Source: a virus
DNA: 38,359 nt
IMG/VR virus record: IMGVR_UViG_3300042559_001102
Span: 1-38,359 of that record
Strand: one strand, 5' to 3'
In this document: piece after piece, positions 11,756-19,435 of the stretch
How the letters are laid out: each line of letters starts with the position of its first letter
Position numbering within the stretch: the stretch's first letter is position 1
The notes under the pieces: model-generated
Databases searched by the model: none
What the model was told of the DNA's origin: nothing
The model's input: only the letters and a program-made list of their open reading frames with translations
Translations under genes and position numbers: made by a program

Positions 11756-12163
11756 TTAGTATGGCAAATCATTCGGAATGTTGTTTCCGAAAACCTTTGC
11801 CATTTCTTCCTTCTTCAACTTCTCTGCTGCCGTCGGAATCAATCCGATGTTAGTGGAAACAATCTGTTTCCAGTGATTGAATCCAGCAGCCTTCGTCATA
11901 ACGATTGCGGTGCGGCGGACGTTGTTTTCCAGATAGGAAAGTCTTTCCATTGCACCGGCGGAAACTGTCTTGCGAACGGCTTCGATGTGTTCCTCTGACA
12001 TGTTTGCGGCAATCATGGCAGAAATCGCCAAGCCTACCGCATTTACTTTCTCGCCGAGTTCTTCACGTTCGCGCAACCATGCCGTGACGTTTTCTTGCGT
12101 CAAGCTCTCAAGGATTTGCGTCGGAGTCTTGCGGGTTGCGTTCTTCTTTGCGTTGCGTGGCAT
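11756..12163 (-). CDS. hypothetical 135-aa basic helical protein
   Basis: ATG at 12163 behind GGAGATTACG. The first 14 residues (MPRNAKKNATRKTP) are strongly basic and the rest is helical, with an Ala/Met-rich centre. It stands alone between the 15-bp repeat array and the giant palindrome. This position and the basic arm would suit a DNA-binding protein acting on one of the two arrays, but no known DNA-binding fold is recognised. Confidence 0.75.
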   Translation of the reverse strand: MPRNAKKNATRKTPTQILESLTQENVTAWLREREELGEKVNAVGLAISAMIAANMSEEHIEAVRKTVSAGAMERLSYLENNVRRTAIVMTKAAGFNHWKQIVSTNIGLIPTAAEKLKKEEMAKVFGNNIPNDLPY

Positions 12164-12260
12164 CGTAATCTCCGGTTTTGGTTTGGTTTGGCGCGGCCAC
12201 AGAAATGTAGCTCACACGCCCTGGGCGACCGCCCGTAACCTAGCCTATGTCAAATAGCGT

Positions 12261-12279
12261 TCATACGATAGACGTATGA
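12261..12279. repeat. 7-bp inverted repeat, operator-like
   Basis: TCATACG-ATAGA-CGTATGA is a perfect palindrome with a 5-base centre, located about 100 bases upstream of the leftward 135-aa gene and before the repeat array. Size and symmetry suit a dimeric repressor. No clear -10/-35 pair was found beside it. Confidence 0.4.
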
Positions 12280-12390
12280 CACAATACGAAGGTAACATAT
12301 CCGCCAGAACGCGCCACCGAACAAAACCCGAATTGTTTGTAACAGATATATTTGTACCGCTGGTTCTATACCTTACCACTAATGTAAATA

Positions 12391-12602
12391 TCTCACAACT
12401 ACATATCTCGCTACTAAGATATATCCTTCCCCTAAAGATAATAAGAACGCATTATCATTAAACATATTATCTCACTACTAAGCATCTCACTTCTAAGGTA
12501 TAACCCTCTGTATATCTCACCACTAAGATTCTTACTTCTACACTTCTCACCACTAAGTATCTTACTTCTAAGACATCTTCCTTCCATTATCTCACTGCTA
12601 AG
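12391..12602. repeat. 15-bp direct repeat (iteron-like) array
   Basis: A 13-base core, consensus TCTCACTACTAAG, recurs on a 15-base step at 12391, 12406, 12470, 12485, 12515, 12530, 12545, 12560 and 12590, with weaker copies at 12424 and 12576. Around 12515-12574 two variants alternate (TCTCACCACTAAG then TCTTACTTCTAAG), giving a 30-base higher-order unit. The array lies in the gene-free gap 12164-12873, between the leftward early and rightward late modules. It is probably a binding array for a phage replication, partition or transcription factor. The remainder of the gap (12603-12873) is AT-rich with no gene I can support. Confidence 0.8.
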
Positions 12603-12873
12603 ATGTTTCGTTTAGTGGAAATGATAATGATAACTCAATACCGGGGAGGGGGGAAATCAGCGAGTCCGGAGAATAGTTATACCACCCCCATAATTTTTCT
12701 AATAAAATTTTAAGCCTCCGAATAAAAATAAAAATAATTTTTATACCTCTTCTATGCTTACACACTATTTTTATACTTATACACGAGTGGCTATCTTCCC
12801 AAACCATCCCCTTTGTAGTACCTTATCAATGAGATCGAACACCCTTACAAACAAAAACCTTGGAGAGTATCTT

Positions 12874-13215
12874 ATGTCGCAGAGTAGGGTAAATCGAGTT
12901 GCGGTTACAATTCAAAATGGCCAAACAACTTCAAATGCTCTTTTAGCGTGGCAGACATATGGAAGTGCCACGGGCATTATCATTCATTCCCCTGCTACTC
13001 TCCCCGAAACCGTTTTCATTGAAGTAAGCCCCGACGGAATTAATTGGAATCGTTTACAAGCTGGAAGTCCCTTGGCAGACGTAACCGTTCCAAGCGCGGG
13101 CAAGTCTATTTATCATGATCGTCTTGTTTTGTCGTTTGCCGTTCGTTTGGCAGCCGCCGCAGCAGTTGCTGGGGATCGTACCTTTAACTTCACCTACCAA
13201 GAGGTTTACGGTTAA
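12874..13215 (+). CDS. putative virion-associated 113-aa protein
   Basis: Start ATG at 12874 (MSQSRVNRVAVTIQNGQTTSN) behind GGAGAGTATCTT; the longer frame to 12754 lacks a site and runs into AT-rich leader. The pattern of short strands (VAVTIQNGQ, IIIHSPATLP, VFIEVSPDGINWNRLQ) and an Ala-rich tail suggests a small beta-sandwich like those on phage heads or tails. First gene of the rightward module; its stop overlaps the next start (TAATG). The function call is tentative. Confidence 0.65.
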   Translation: MSQSRVNRVAVTIQNGQTTSNALLAWQTYGSATGIIIHSPATLPETVFIEVSPDGINWNRLQAGSPLADVTVPSAGKSIYHDRLVLSFAVRLAAAAAVAGDRTFNFTYQEVYG

Positions 13216-13832
13216 TGAGGTTCTTATGTCTTCTCTTTCCCCTTCTTCTTTCATCTTGTAGTAGTGCAGATGCAAAGAACTCTAATCTTCCGCGATTGGA
13301 AGTAACATATCAAAATGATTCAACGGTCCTAGTTAAAGCTTCTTGGTCCCGCCCGTGTGATAGCAAAGGTTGCGCGGACTCTTATCGAGTAGTGTGGAAT
13401 AATTCTGATGTTCGCAAGACTATTACAGTTCAACGTGATTCTACAATCTACCGTCTTCCAGTTTTTCCTGACTCCTCTCTCGTAACAATTTCTGTTACTT
13501 CTATTCGCAGAGGAATTCTAGGAACCTCCCGAACATCTTCTCTTTACATTAAGAATCCTGATTCTCCTCCGCCTCCTGTTGATTCCCTTCGTGTCGATAC
13601 TCTTAACATCGAAGAGGCTCTTCTAGATTCCTTCCCATTAGTTACGCAAAGGATTCTTCGTAGTGAGTTTGGTGTGGGAGATTCTACCTTCATCTGCGCG
13701 TTAGCAAAGAATCGCTACACTGGAAGAGTTAGGATTGTTATTGATCCTTCCTGGATAAACTCCGAAGTTGAAGAGGTTAACGTGAAGTGCGAGATTTTAC
13801 GAAAAGGTCTAGAGACCGAGAGAGGAAGTTAA
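13215..13832 (+). CDS. lipoprotein with FnIII-like domain
   Basis: A 205-aa protein with a lipoprotein signal: basic MRF, hydrophobic core LCLLFPLLL and lipobox LSSC with Cys15. Ser at +2 favours the outer membrane in Gram-negative bacteria. Residues about 28-112 look like a fibronectin-III sandwich (VTYQNDSTVLVKASW, SYRVVW, TISVTSI). A proline linker (PDSPPPP) and a C-terminal region follow. Phage lipoproteins can block receptors (superinfection exclusion, as T5 Llp) or help lysis; either is possible. It is coupled to the upstream gene by TAATG. Confidence 0.75.
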   Translation: MRFLCLLFPLLLSSCSSADAKNSNLPRLEVTYQNDSTVLVKASWSRPCDSKGCADSYRVVWNNSDVRKTITVQRDSTIYRLPVFPDSSLVTISVTSIRRGILGTSRTSSLYIKNPDSPPPPVDSLRVDTLNIEEALLDSFPLVTQRILRSEFGVGDSTFICALAKNRYTGRVRIVIDPSWINSEVEEVNVKCEILRKGLETERGS

Positions 13833-13981
13833 ACAAGGAAGTGGATAGTGCGTTGAAGAGGCTTCTTGATATTGGAAGTAAGATGCCGTTAGATTTACAT
13901 GTGCATCGAAGATACAAGAAGCGACAAAGGTTTAAGAAGGGCATAACATTACCTTTAAATTTTCTCCTTATGGAGAGATAG
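13787..13981 (+). CDS. small basic 64-aa protein, GTG start
   Basis: A frame beginning at GTG 13787, overlapping the lipoprotein end by 46 bases, encodes RDFTKRSRDRERKLNKEVD and a Lys/Arg-rich rest. An AGAGG box lies 11 bases before the GTG. Codon pattern and a tidy end before the terminator at 14039 support it, but similarity to no family is visible. It could bind nucleic acid. Moderately likely to be real. Confidence 0.45.
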   Translation: MRDFTKRSRDRERKLNKEVDSALKRLLDIGSKMPLDLHVHRRYKKRQRFKKGITLPLNFLLMER

Positions 13982-14038
13982 GTACCTCGTGCATGGGCAA
14001 ACGATGCTACCACATCTATTGCAGGAAACATTCCTCAC

Positions 14039-14070
14039 AAAGAACCGCTTTAACGGGCGGCTGGTTCTTT
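14039..14070 (+). terminator. hairpin, possible terminator
   Basis: AAAGAACC (14039-14046) pairs with GGTTCTTT (14063-14070), with an inner GC part (CGCT...GGCGG). No long T run follows (CGTCGTCGTCG), so as a rho-independent terminator it would be weak. It separates the small leading genes from the packaging genes. Confidence 0.45.
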
Positions 14071-14125
14071 CGTCGTCGTCGTTTTCGTTCTCTTGATTAC
14101 ATCCTTCTCTTAGGAATTCTCATCC

Positions 14126-14266
14126 ATGAAAAAGCCCGGCAAAGCGTATTCAATGCCTAAGGCGAAACTTCGCCAACCGAAGCAAAAAATGACACCGAAC
14201 AAGAAGCGTATCTCTGCTATGTCTAAGAGGTTAAAGGTAAATCCCTATGCTAAGAAAGGGAAGTAA
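14126..14266 (+). CDS. 46-aa Lys-rich small protein
   Basis: ATG at 14126 after AGGAATTCTCATCC, stop TAA at 14264-14266, just before the small terminase start. The product begins MKKPGKAYSMPKAKLRQPK and is very rich in Lys, Arg, Pro and Met. Short basic proteins directly before terminase or head genes are common in podoviruses, and some are minor virion or DNA-binding proteins. Function unknown. Confidence 0.65.
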   Translation: MKKPGKAYSMPKAKLRQPKQKMTPNKKRISAMSKRLKVNPYAKKGK

Positions 14267-14269
14267 CTC

Positions 14270-14890
14270 ATGAAGATTACCCGCACGTTAGACAAAAATC
14301 ACGGCGGGGCAACTAATCCTTACGACAAGAACTGGAAGCCTATTCATACTTCCATCGTATTAGATTATGCTCAGGGCCGTACAATTAGCCAACTCCAGGA
14401 AAAGTATGGCTATGCAGAATCAACAATCGGTAACATTGTTCGAACCAAGAAGGCAAGGCAAATCCTCTCTAGTATCGAACAAAACATCCTCAAGAATGGT
14501 ACGGAATCCTTTCCTGATGCAATTAAAAAGGGAAAGATTCTCGCCTTCGAACGGATGCAACAACTTCTATCTAACGATGCGCTAGCTGAAAAGGCTCCTT
14601 TTGCTTTCTTTGATCGAGCGGCAAAGGCATTCGAGTCTTTCTCCAAATACGAAACTCCAGATACATCTAATCCAAATGCTCCGCAAAATCAAACAAATGT
14701 ACAAATGAATATTTTTAGTAACGCTGAACAAGTATCTGCACTAACCGAAGGACTTAACCAAGCGTTAGAAGTTACACAACGCTATGCCGACTTAACTTCC
14801 GGTACAGTTGATGGATCTACTACAGAACAACAACTCCTCCCTAAGAGAAGCGGAGAAGCTCAAAGAACAGCTTGGGATGGAGAAGATTAA
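14270..14890 (+). CDS. terS: terminase small subunit (putative)
   Basis: A 206-aa protein directly upstream of and overlapping the large terminase gene. An N-terminal helix-turn-helix (ISQLQEKYGYAESTIGNIVRTKK, about 39-61) would bind the packaging site. A central helical region (70-130) suits oligomerisation, and the C-terminal 70 residues are polar and Gln/Asn-rich, expected to contact TerL. ATG lies 3 bases after the preceding stop. The assignment rests on HTH architecture and position, since small terminases are poorly conserved. Confidence 0.75.
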   Translation: MKITRTLDKNHGGATNPYDKNWKPIHTSIVLDYAQGRTISQLQEKYGYAESTIGNIVRTKKARQILSSIEQNILKNGTESFPDAIKKGKILAFERMQQLLSNDALAEKAPFAFFDRAAKAFESFSKYETPDTSNPNAPQNQTNVQMNIFSNAEQVSALTEGLNQALEVTQRYADLTSGTVDGSTTEQQLLPKRSGEAQRTAWDGED

Positions 14891-16430
14891 GCTTCTTCGA
14901 AGGGAGGCTAAAACTAACCTATATTTTCTCACAACAACTATTCTCAAGTATAACAAGCTCTCTCCAAACTTGCACGGTCATTTCGCCACGTGGGCACGAC
15001 GCACAAACAACAAGCAGTTTAGATTAATTCTTCTGCCTCGCGGTCATTACAAATCTACCCTCACAACAATTGCTGATTCAATTCAAATTTGTTTGCCAGA
15101 CGACGGAGGTAATGAACCCTATCCACGCAATCTCGGACCTGAAGTTAGAATTCTAATTGGCCACGAAGGTCAAGAACATGCAGCACGATTTCTAACTTCC
15201 ATTACTTCCCACTTCCGTACGAATGCATTATTAATGGCACTCTTTCCTAAATGTGTTCCTGGGAAGGGACAGCGAATGAACAAGACAGAATTAGAATTGC
15301 CGCGTGAAAGTTTTTGGGCTGAACCTACGATCGACGTAATGGGTGTGGGAACTAAAGCTCAAGGACGACATTATGATTTCCTCAAGCTTGACGACATTTA
15401 CGGTACAGAAGCTAGAGATTCTGAGTCAGTCCATAAATCCACCATCCTTTGGATCGACAACATTCAGTCATTTCTGCTTACACCCTCAACGGATCATATC
15501 GATTTCATTGGCACCCGGTACAAGTTTGAAGACGTTTACAAACACATCATGGACGTCTACGACACTGAACTTGTCCGGTACGTTCGCCCTGTTGTAGAAT
15601 ATGATCCAAAGTTAGATCGAAAGGTTGCAATCTTTCCTGAACAGTTTCCCGAACATACGTTAAAGATTCTCCAGAAGAATCCTACGGTTTATAATTCTCA
15701 GTATCTTAATGATCCTCTCGCGGGCGATGCAGAATTTGATCGTGCGTGGGAAAGATACTACAAGAGAATTAAGTGGGATAGTGTTGATCGAAGGATCTCG
15801 TACGAAACTCTAGAGGGAAAGCAGATTACTCAATCGTGGCTAGAGCTTGATCGTCTAATCATTGTTGATCCTGCAACGAAAGGTAATAGTGGCATCGTTG
15901 TAACGGGAACGAATGGAGACAGAAATCCTAAGTCTTTCATTCTAGAGGCAATTCAAAAGGCGGTACAACCCCCTGAACTTGTTTCTCTCATCTTCCAGTT
16001 AAATCGTAAGTGGCAACCAAGAGCAGTTATTATCGAGGAAGTTCTCTTCTCTCAACTCTTTCGTCACTGGATTCAAAGAGAGCAACAAGTTAAGAACGAA
16101 TACTTCCGTATTCTAACTGCCAAGACTAAACAGCGCTCCAAGGAAGATCGAGTAAGAGGTTTATCTACTTGGTTCGCTAATGGACAAATCTGGTTACACG
16201 AGAGTGATGAAGAACTTATCCGTCAGTTTAGACAGTTCCCAGGAATTAAGGAATACCATATGTTAGATGCATTAGCTTATGGTCCTGAGTTCTGGAGAGC
16301 TTCTGCGGGAAGTGATGAGATCGAACGGCGGGAAAGTGCAATAGATTATATCAAGCGCACAAGAGATCCAATCACAGGTTATTCCAGAGTCGTTGCACCA
16401 ACACAAAACACTTCGAGGATCTTCCGATGA
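14811..16430 (+). CDS. terL: terminase large subunit
   Basis: A 539-aa packaging motor. The ATPase domain shows a Walker A-like PRGHYKST (76-83) and Walker B FLKLDD (190-195). The RNase H-like nuclease domain has Asp353 (IVDPATKGN), Glu409/Glu410 (VIIEEVLF) and Asp486 (HMLDALAYG). It cuts concatemers and pumps DNA through the portal. I start at ATG 14811, overlapping terS by 80 bases; a TTG lies directly before it and a second ATG at 14877 is possible. An HNH nuclease follows within 200 bases, a common packaging partner. Confidence 0.93.
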   Translation: MDLLQNNNSSLREAEKLKEQLGMEKIKLLRREAKTNLYFLTTTILKYNKLSPNLHGHFATWARRTNNKQFRLILLPRGHYKSTLTTIADSIQICLPDDGGNEPYPRNLGPEVRILIGHEGQEHAARFLTSITSHFRTNALLMALFPKCVPGKGQRMNKTELELPRESFWAEPTIDVMGVGTKAQGRHYDFLKLDDIYGTEARDSESVHKSTILWIDNIQSFLLTPSTDHIDFIGTRYKFEDVYKHIMDVYDTELVRYVRPVVEYDPKLDRKVAIFPEQFPEHTLKILQKNPTVYNSQYLNDPLAGDAEFDRAWERYYKRIKWDSVDRRISYETLEGKQITQSWLELDRLIIVDPATKGNSGIVVTGTNGDRNPKSFILEAIQKAVQPPELVSLIFQLNRKWQPRAVIIEEVLFSQLFRHWIQREQQVKNEYFRILTAKTKQRSKEDRVRGLSTWFANGQIWLHESDEELIRQFRQFPGIKEYHMLDALAYGPEFWRASAGSDEIERRESAIDYIKRTRDPITGYSRVVAPTQNTSRIFR

Positions 16431-16660
16431 AGACAAACTTTTTTCAGTCTCGTGCTACAACTGTTGCAGGTGGAACTCTTGGCTTTGGTGGAATTGTTCT
16501 TTCTCTGATTCCTTCCGAAGTTCGTGATCCTTGTGTTACTGCTGTGGCTACATCTGGTTCTCCTCTTACGACTTCTATTCTTATTATCGCTGGGCTCCTT
16601 CTAACTGTGGTGGGTCCTTCCGTTGCCAAGAACAAGAACGCGCAAGATCAAAGCGAGTAA
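16427..16660 (+). CDS. putative holin / small membrane protein
   Basis: A 77-aa protein overlapping terL by ATGA. Two hydrophobic segments, about 11-28 (TVAGGTLGFGGIVLSLIP) and 48-66 (LTTSILIIAGLLLTVVGPS), are joined by a short polar loop, and a charged C-terminus follows (KNKNAQDQSE). Size and topology suit a two-helix holin. The endolysin gene lies about 8.5 kb further, so the lysis genes would be split. Other small membrane roles cannot be excluded. Confidence 0.6.
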   Translation: MKTNFFQSRATTVAGGTLGFGGIVLSLIPSEVRDPCVTAVATSGSPLTTSILIIAGLLLTVVGPSVAKNKNAQDQSE

Positions 16661-16958
16661 CATCATTCGTGCGTTATCTAGGTTAAAGAAGAAGTGGTTA
16701 CCTCCCGCCGAGTTCTTTAAGAAGTGGAATAAGTATAGGAAACTCCTCTATGATACGAGCGAATATCAAGTATTTTTGGAGGAAGTTAGGACGCGCGCGG
16801 GAGGTTTATGCCAAAGATGCGGGAATAAAGGTAGAGAAGTTCATCATAAAGTTAGAGTTTATGTCGATCCTTCTCTGGCTCTTGATGTTGATAATGGTGA
16901 ATTTCTCTGCAAGAAGTGTCACAACCTTCACCACAAGAAGGAGAAAGCTAAAGAATGA
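16623..16958 (+). CDS. HNH endonuclease
   Basis: A 111-aa protein starting at TTG 16623 within the end of the holin-like gene, after GGTGGG. A very basic N-terminus (MPRTRTRKIK) is followed by a classic HNH core: CQRC (63-66), VHH (73-75), the Asn of DNGEFLC (91) and CKKCHNLHH (96-104). The four cysteines bind zinc and the histidines form the catalytic beta-beta-alpha metal site. Next to terL such proteins help genome maturation cuts. Its stop overlaps the next start (ATGA). Confidence 0.88.
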   Translation: MPRTRTRKIKASNIIRALSRLKKKWLPPAEFFKKWNKYRKLLYDTSEYQVFLEEVRTRAGGLCQRCGNKGREVHHKVRVYVDPSLALDVDNGEFLCKKCHNLHHKKEKAKE

Positions 16959-18877
16959 TTCCTCCTACTAGAAACTTTAATGACTTCTTAAGTAGTCTTC
17001 CTAAAGCACCGGTACAAGATAGAACAACCTCAAAGAAATTTCCAACTCCAAAAGAGCTTCTTGCAGGCATTCTTTTAGCAAAACAACGTCCAGGAGATAT
17101 TGCCGGTAAGTTAATACGTAGTGCTGGGGACGCTCAACAAGAGGCTTATCGTAAATCTATCGCGGGAGATCTCAATGCTACCCTAGATGCGGCAATGGAT
17201 GCGATTACTCCTATGGGGATAGCGGGAAGTCTTTCTCATACTGGAGGAAAAGCCTTCTCTAGCGTAGCTGATAATCCTGCATCGAAAGACTTTCTTGAAA
17301 CTCTTTATTCTCGTCTTGAGGCTGCAATTGTTGGTGGACCAAACAAGGCTCAAGGTAATCAATGGTTAAAGCATCTTGAGAAAGGTGCAACAAAGGGAGA
17401 GATAGATCATACGGGACTAATAGATTTTTTGAATCAAAATAAAGATCGCGTATTCACTAAGGCCGAAATCTCTAGGTTTTCTAAGGTTAATCCAGTTAGA
17501 TTGAAGGAGGTAGATGGAGGGGGGCAATATAGAGGATATTTCCCTCAGGCTCCTGATGGATTTACACCTCAAAAAGGAACATATAAAGAAACTATTCTGA
17601 CTGGGAACCTTCCATATTCTCAGGAAACTTTAGGTGCTTCAGATAGGTTGAAGGAGTTGCCTGCTTTATTAGAAGATGCTCGTCAAGCTTCAATAAAAAG
17701 CAGTGAAAATTTTAATTCTGCTCTGAGTTCCGGTTCCGGAGTGAATGAAGCTGAGAGAGAGTTTTTAGTTTATAACAGAAAATACAGGGAACTTCAAAAA
17801 GAATTTAACAAGCTTTCTAGAATTACTGAGCAAGCTCCCGCCCACTTTGATGAGCCAAACCAAGTCGGTTGGATTCGTACACTTCTAGGAAATAGAGCTG
17901 GTAAGATTTCTCAGTTGTTTGGTGAGGGTCAAGCAGACGTACATCAAAGAGCACGCACTCAGGGAAGACTAGGAAAAGCGGGAGAAACACTTTTCCTAGA
18001 AAGTGAAAGACTTTTTCAGAGGTTTCTGAAGGCTAAACAAGACCTAGAAAATTATAGAAAGCTACAAGGCACGCCAGAATTTACAACTGATGTGGACTTT
18101 GAATTAACTAGGAAATTAGCAGACGCTGAAGATTTTTATAAAATGTATTCTGGAGATGGAAAAGGAATGCTCCCTCTCCCCTTCATGGGAGATAAAGAAT
18201 GGGGAGAACTTCTTCTAAAGCGTGGCCTCTTTGAAGCAGCTCAAAACAATGCAGATGAAATGCTCTTTCCTTCGGGTCAGGCAGTTCATGATGCAATTGG
18301 AACTCCACTGGAAGCTGCAAAGAAGATGTACGAGAAGGACTTTCCAAATCAATTGGTCGAATATCTTAGGAAAAATTTGGGGATTCAGACAAAGGCTGAA
18401 CCAGTTATGAAGGCTCCTACCGGGAATGAAGTTCTGGCTCCCCTGAAATACTTCCAAAGAATTCTCCCTGGAACCCCTACTTCAAATAAATTTGGTCCTG
18501 TTCCGCGGGACTTTGATATGCATGGAAGTAAGATTCTAGATGGATTGTCTCCTCAACAATATAATGGTCTTCCTGGACCTGCACCTAACAATCTAATCGA
18601 AACTCTCCAAAATTATATTCCTGACTTGTCCGCTCACCATGCAATTCCTCAAGTATCGGCTGACGCAGCAAAAGTTGATTTAGACTTGATACGTCAGAAT
18701 CTTCCTTTTGCTGGAACTTTTTCTGGAACTTCCGTACCAATTCCTAAAGAAGCTTATTCAAAGATTATGTCCGATGGTCAACGCCTTTGGGCACTTCTCG
18801 CCGCCGCGGGAATTCCTACCTTCCTCCAACAACAAAAGAAGAATGATCCTAAGAGAACTAAACCTAAAGGAAGCTGA
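16955..18877 (+). CDS. 640-aa polyvalent-type putative virion protein
   Basis: A long protein between the HNH nuclease and the portal. Residues about 118-188 carry a pattern known from large 'polyvalent' phage proteins: QWLKHLEKGATKGEI, HTGLIDFL, VFTKAEISRF, N.V.LKEV. The middle (240-340) has several helices and a charged coiled-coil stretch (YRELQKEFNKL). The C-terminus is Pro-rich and ends in a basic tail (KKNDPKRTKPKGS). No peptidase or transferase motif is seen. It may travel with the DNA into the host or sit at the portal. The polyvalent resemblance is from memory of the family. Confidence 0.6.
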   Translation: MIPPTRNFNDFLSSLPKAPVQDRTTSKKFPTPKELLAGILLAKQRPGDIAGKLIRSAGDAQQEAYRKSIAGDLNATLDAAMDAITPMGIAGSLSHTGGKAFSSVADNPASKDFLETLYSRLEAAIVGGPNKAQGNQWLKHLEKGATKGEIDHTGLIDFLNQNKDRVFTKAEISRFSKVNPVRLKEVDGGGQYRGYFPQAPDGFTPQKGTYKETILTGNLPYSQETLGASDRLKELPALLEDARQASIKSSENFNSALSSGSGVNEAEREFLVYNRKYRELQKEFNKLSRITEQAPAHFDEPNQVGWIRTLLGNRAGKISQLFGEGQADVHQRARTQGRLGKAGETLFLESERLFQRFLKAKQDLENYRKLQGTPEFTTDVDFELTRKLADAEDFYKMYSGDGKGMLPLPFMGDKEWGELLLKRGLFEAAQNNADEMLFPSGQAVHDAIGTPLEAAKKMYEKDFPNQLVEYLRKNLGIQTKAEPVMKAPTGNEVLAPLKYFQRILPGTPTSNKFGPVPRDFDMHGSKILDGLSPQQYNGLPGPAPNNLIETLQNYIPDLSAHHAIPQVSADAAKVDLDLIRQNLPFAGTFSGTSVPIPKEAYSKIMSDGQRLWALLAAAGIPTFLQQQKKNDPKRTKPKGS

Positions 18878-19061
18878 AGCGGTCGCCACCGAAAGTATCA
18901 TCCGAGAGATTATCTCGAAAGCTTTCTGGGCATGGTACTTTCTAAATTCCGACCGTCATCTTACTACCCTTCGTTGGTGGATCTTCCGCAAGACATTCAT
19001 CGTTCGGGACTTACAACCAGTCTTTGAACTTCTCTTTGGTCCTCCACTTCGAGAATCATGA
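18843..19061 (+). CDS. hypothetical 72-aa protein
   Basis: Start ATG at 18843 (MILRELNLKEAEAVATESI) after AAAGAAGA, inside the last codons of the 640-aa gene. A helical N-terminus is followed by an aromatic stretch WAWYFLNSDRHLTTLRWWIF, which may be membrane-associated or a packing helix, then basic residues. Ends in ATGA overlap with the next gene. Unknown function; sits just before the portal. Confidence 0.65.
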   Translation: MILRELNLKEAEAVATESIIREIISKAFWAWYFLNSDRHLTTLRWWIFRKTFIVRDLQPVFELLFGPPLRES

Positions 19062-19294
19062 AAGTCTTCCGCCGCGTCCGAAAGCAAGTAGATGTACTAG
19101 AGATTCCTACTCGTTGGAGTGGAGAGGAATTCAAGATTGAGATTACTAATAACTTTGGAACTCCTCAAGCAACGGGAACCTCTTTCGTCCTGCGGGCCGA
19201 TCTCGCACAAGCCTTAATTAAATCTTTATTCGATGGAATGAGGTTAGATGATCCCGATTCAGAATTACCAATTTATACTGTAGAACAAGACTAA
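19058..19294 (+). CDS. hypothetical 78-aa protein upstream of portal
   Basis: ATG at 19058 overlapping the previous stop. Starts with a basic helix (MKVFRRVRKQVDVLE), then strands (EEFKIEITNNFG) and a helix ADLAQALIKSLFDGM. No domain is recognised. Coupled expression with head genes suggests a minor head or assembly factor. Confidence 0.65.
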   Translation: MKVFRRVRKQVDVLEIPTRWSGEEFKIEITNNFGTPQATGTSFVLRADLAQALIKSLFDGMRLDDPDSELPIYTVEQD

Positions 19295-19335
19295 TCATTA
19301 TTCTCCGAACCAGCGCAGTTGCAGTTCCCACGAAG

Positions 19336-19393
19336 TGGAGCGAGCAACGCGAGCGGAACGAGTGAAAAAGCGCGAGCGGCGAAGGCCGCGAGC
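19336..19393. repeat. GC-rich GAGCGAGC-type repeat before portal
   Basis: A stretch of degenerate GCGAGCG/GAACGAG units (GAGCGAGCAACGCGAGCGG and following) in the 141-base gap before the portal start. It resembles the repeat at 10511-10540. The portal frame is open through it from a TTG at 19319, but its composition is unlike the neighbouring coding DNA. Confidence 0.5.
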
Positions 19394-19435
19394 TATAGAA
19401 CCTTTCCTCTTCCTTTCTTCTCCTTCATAAGAAAA

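Noticed and set aside
12276-12461. Rightward 61-aa frame running into the repeat array
   Set aside because: No ribosome-binding site and its end is made of the 15-bp repeats; the region behaves as non-coding.
12391-12602. CRISPR array
   Set aside because: Repeats are 13-15 bp with a 2-base gap, so there are no spacers; this is a direct-repeat array.
12730-12790. Late rightward promoter in the AT-rich leader (TATACT near 12770)
   Set aside because: A -10-like hexamer is easy to find in AT-rich DNA and no acceptable -35 precedes it; the late promoter may be phage-specific and cannot be called.
19319-19435. N-terminal extension of the portal from TTG 19319
   Set aside because: The extra 39 residues are coded by a GC-rich repeat, lack a ribosome-binding site and do not look like a portal N-terminus.
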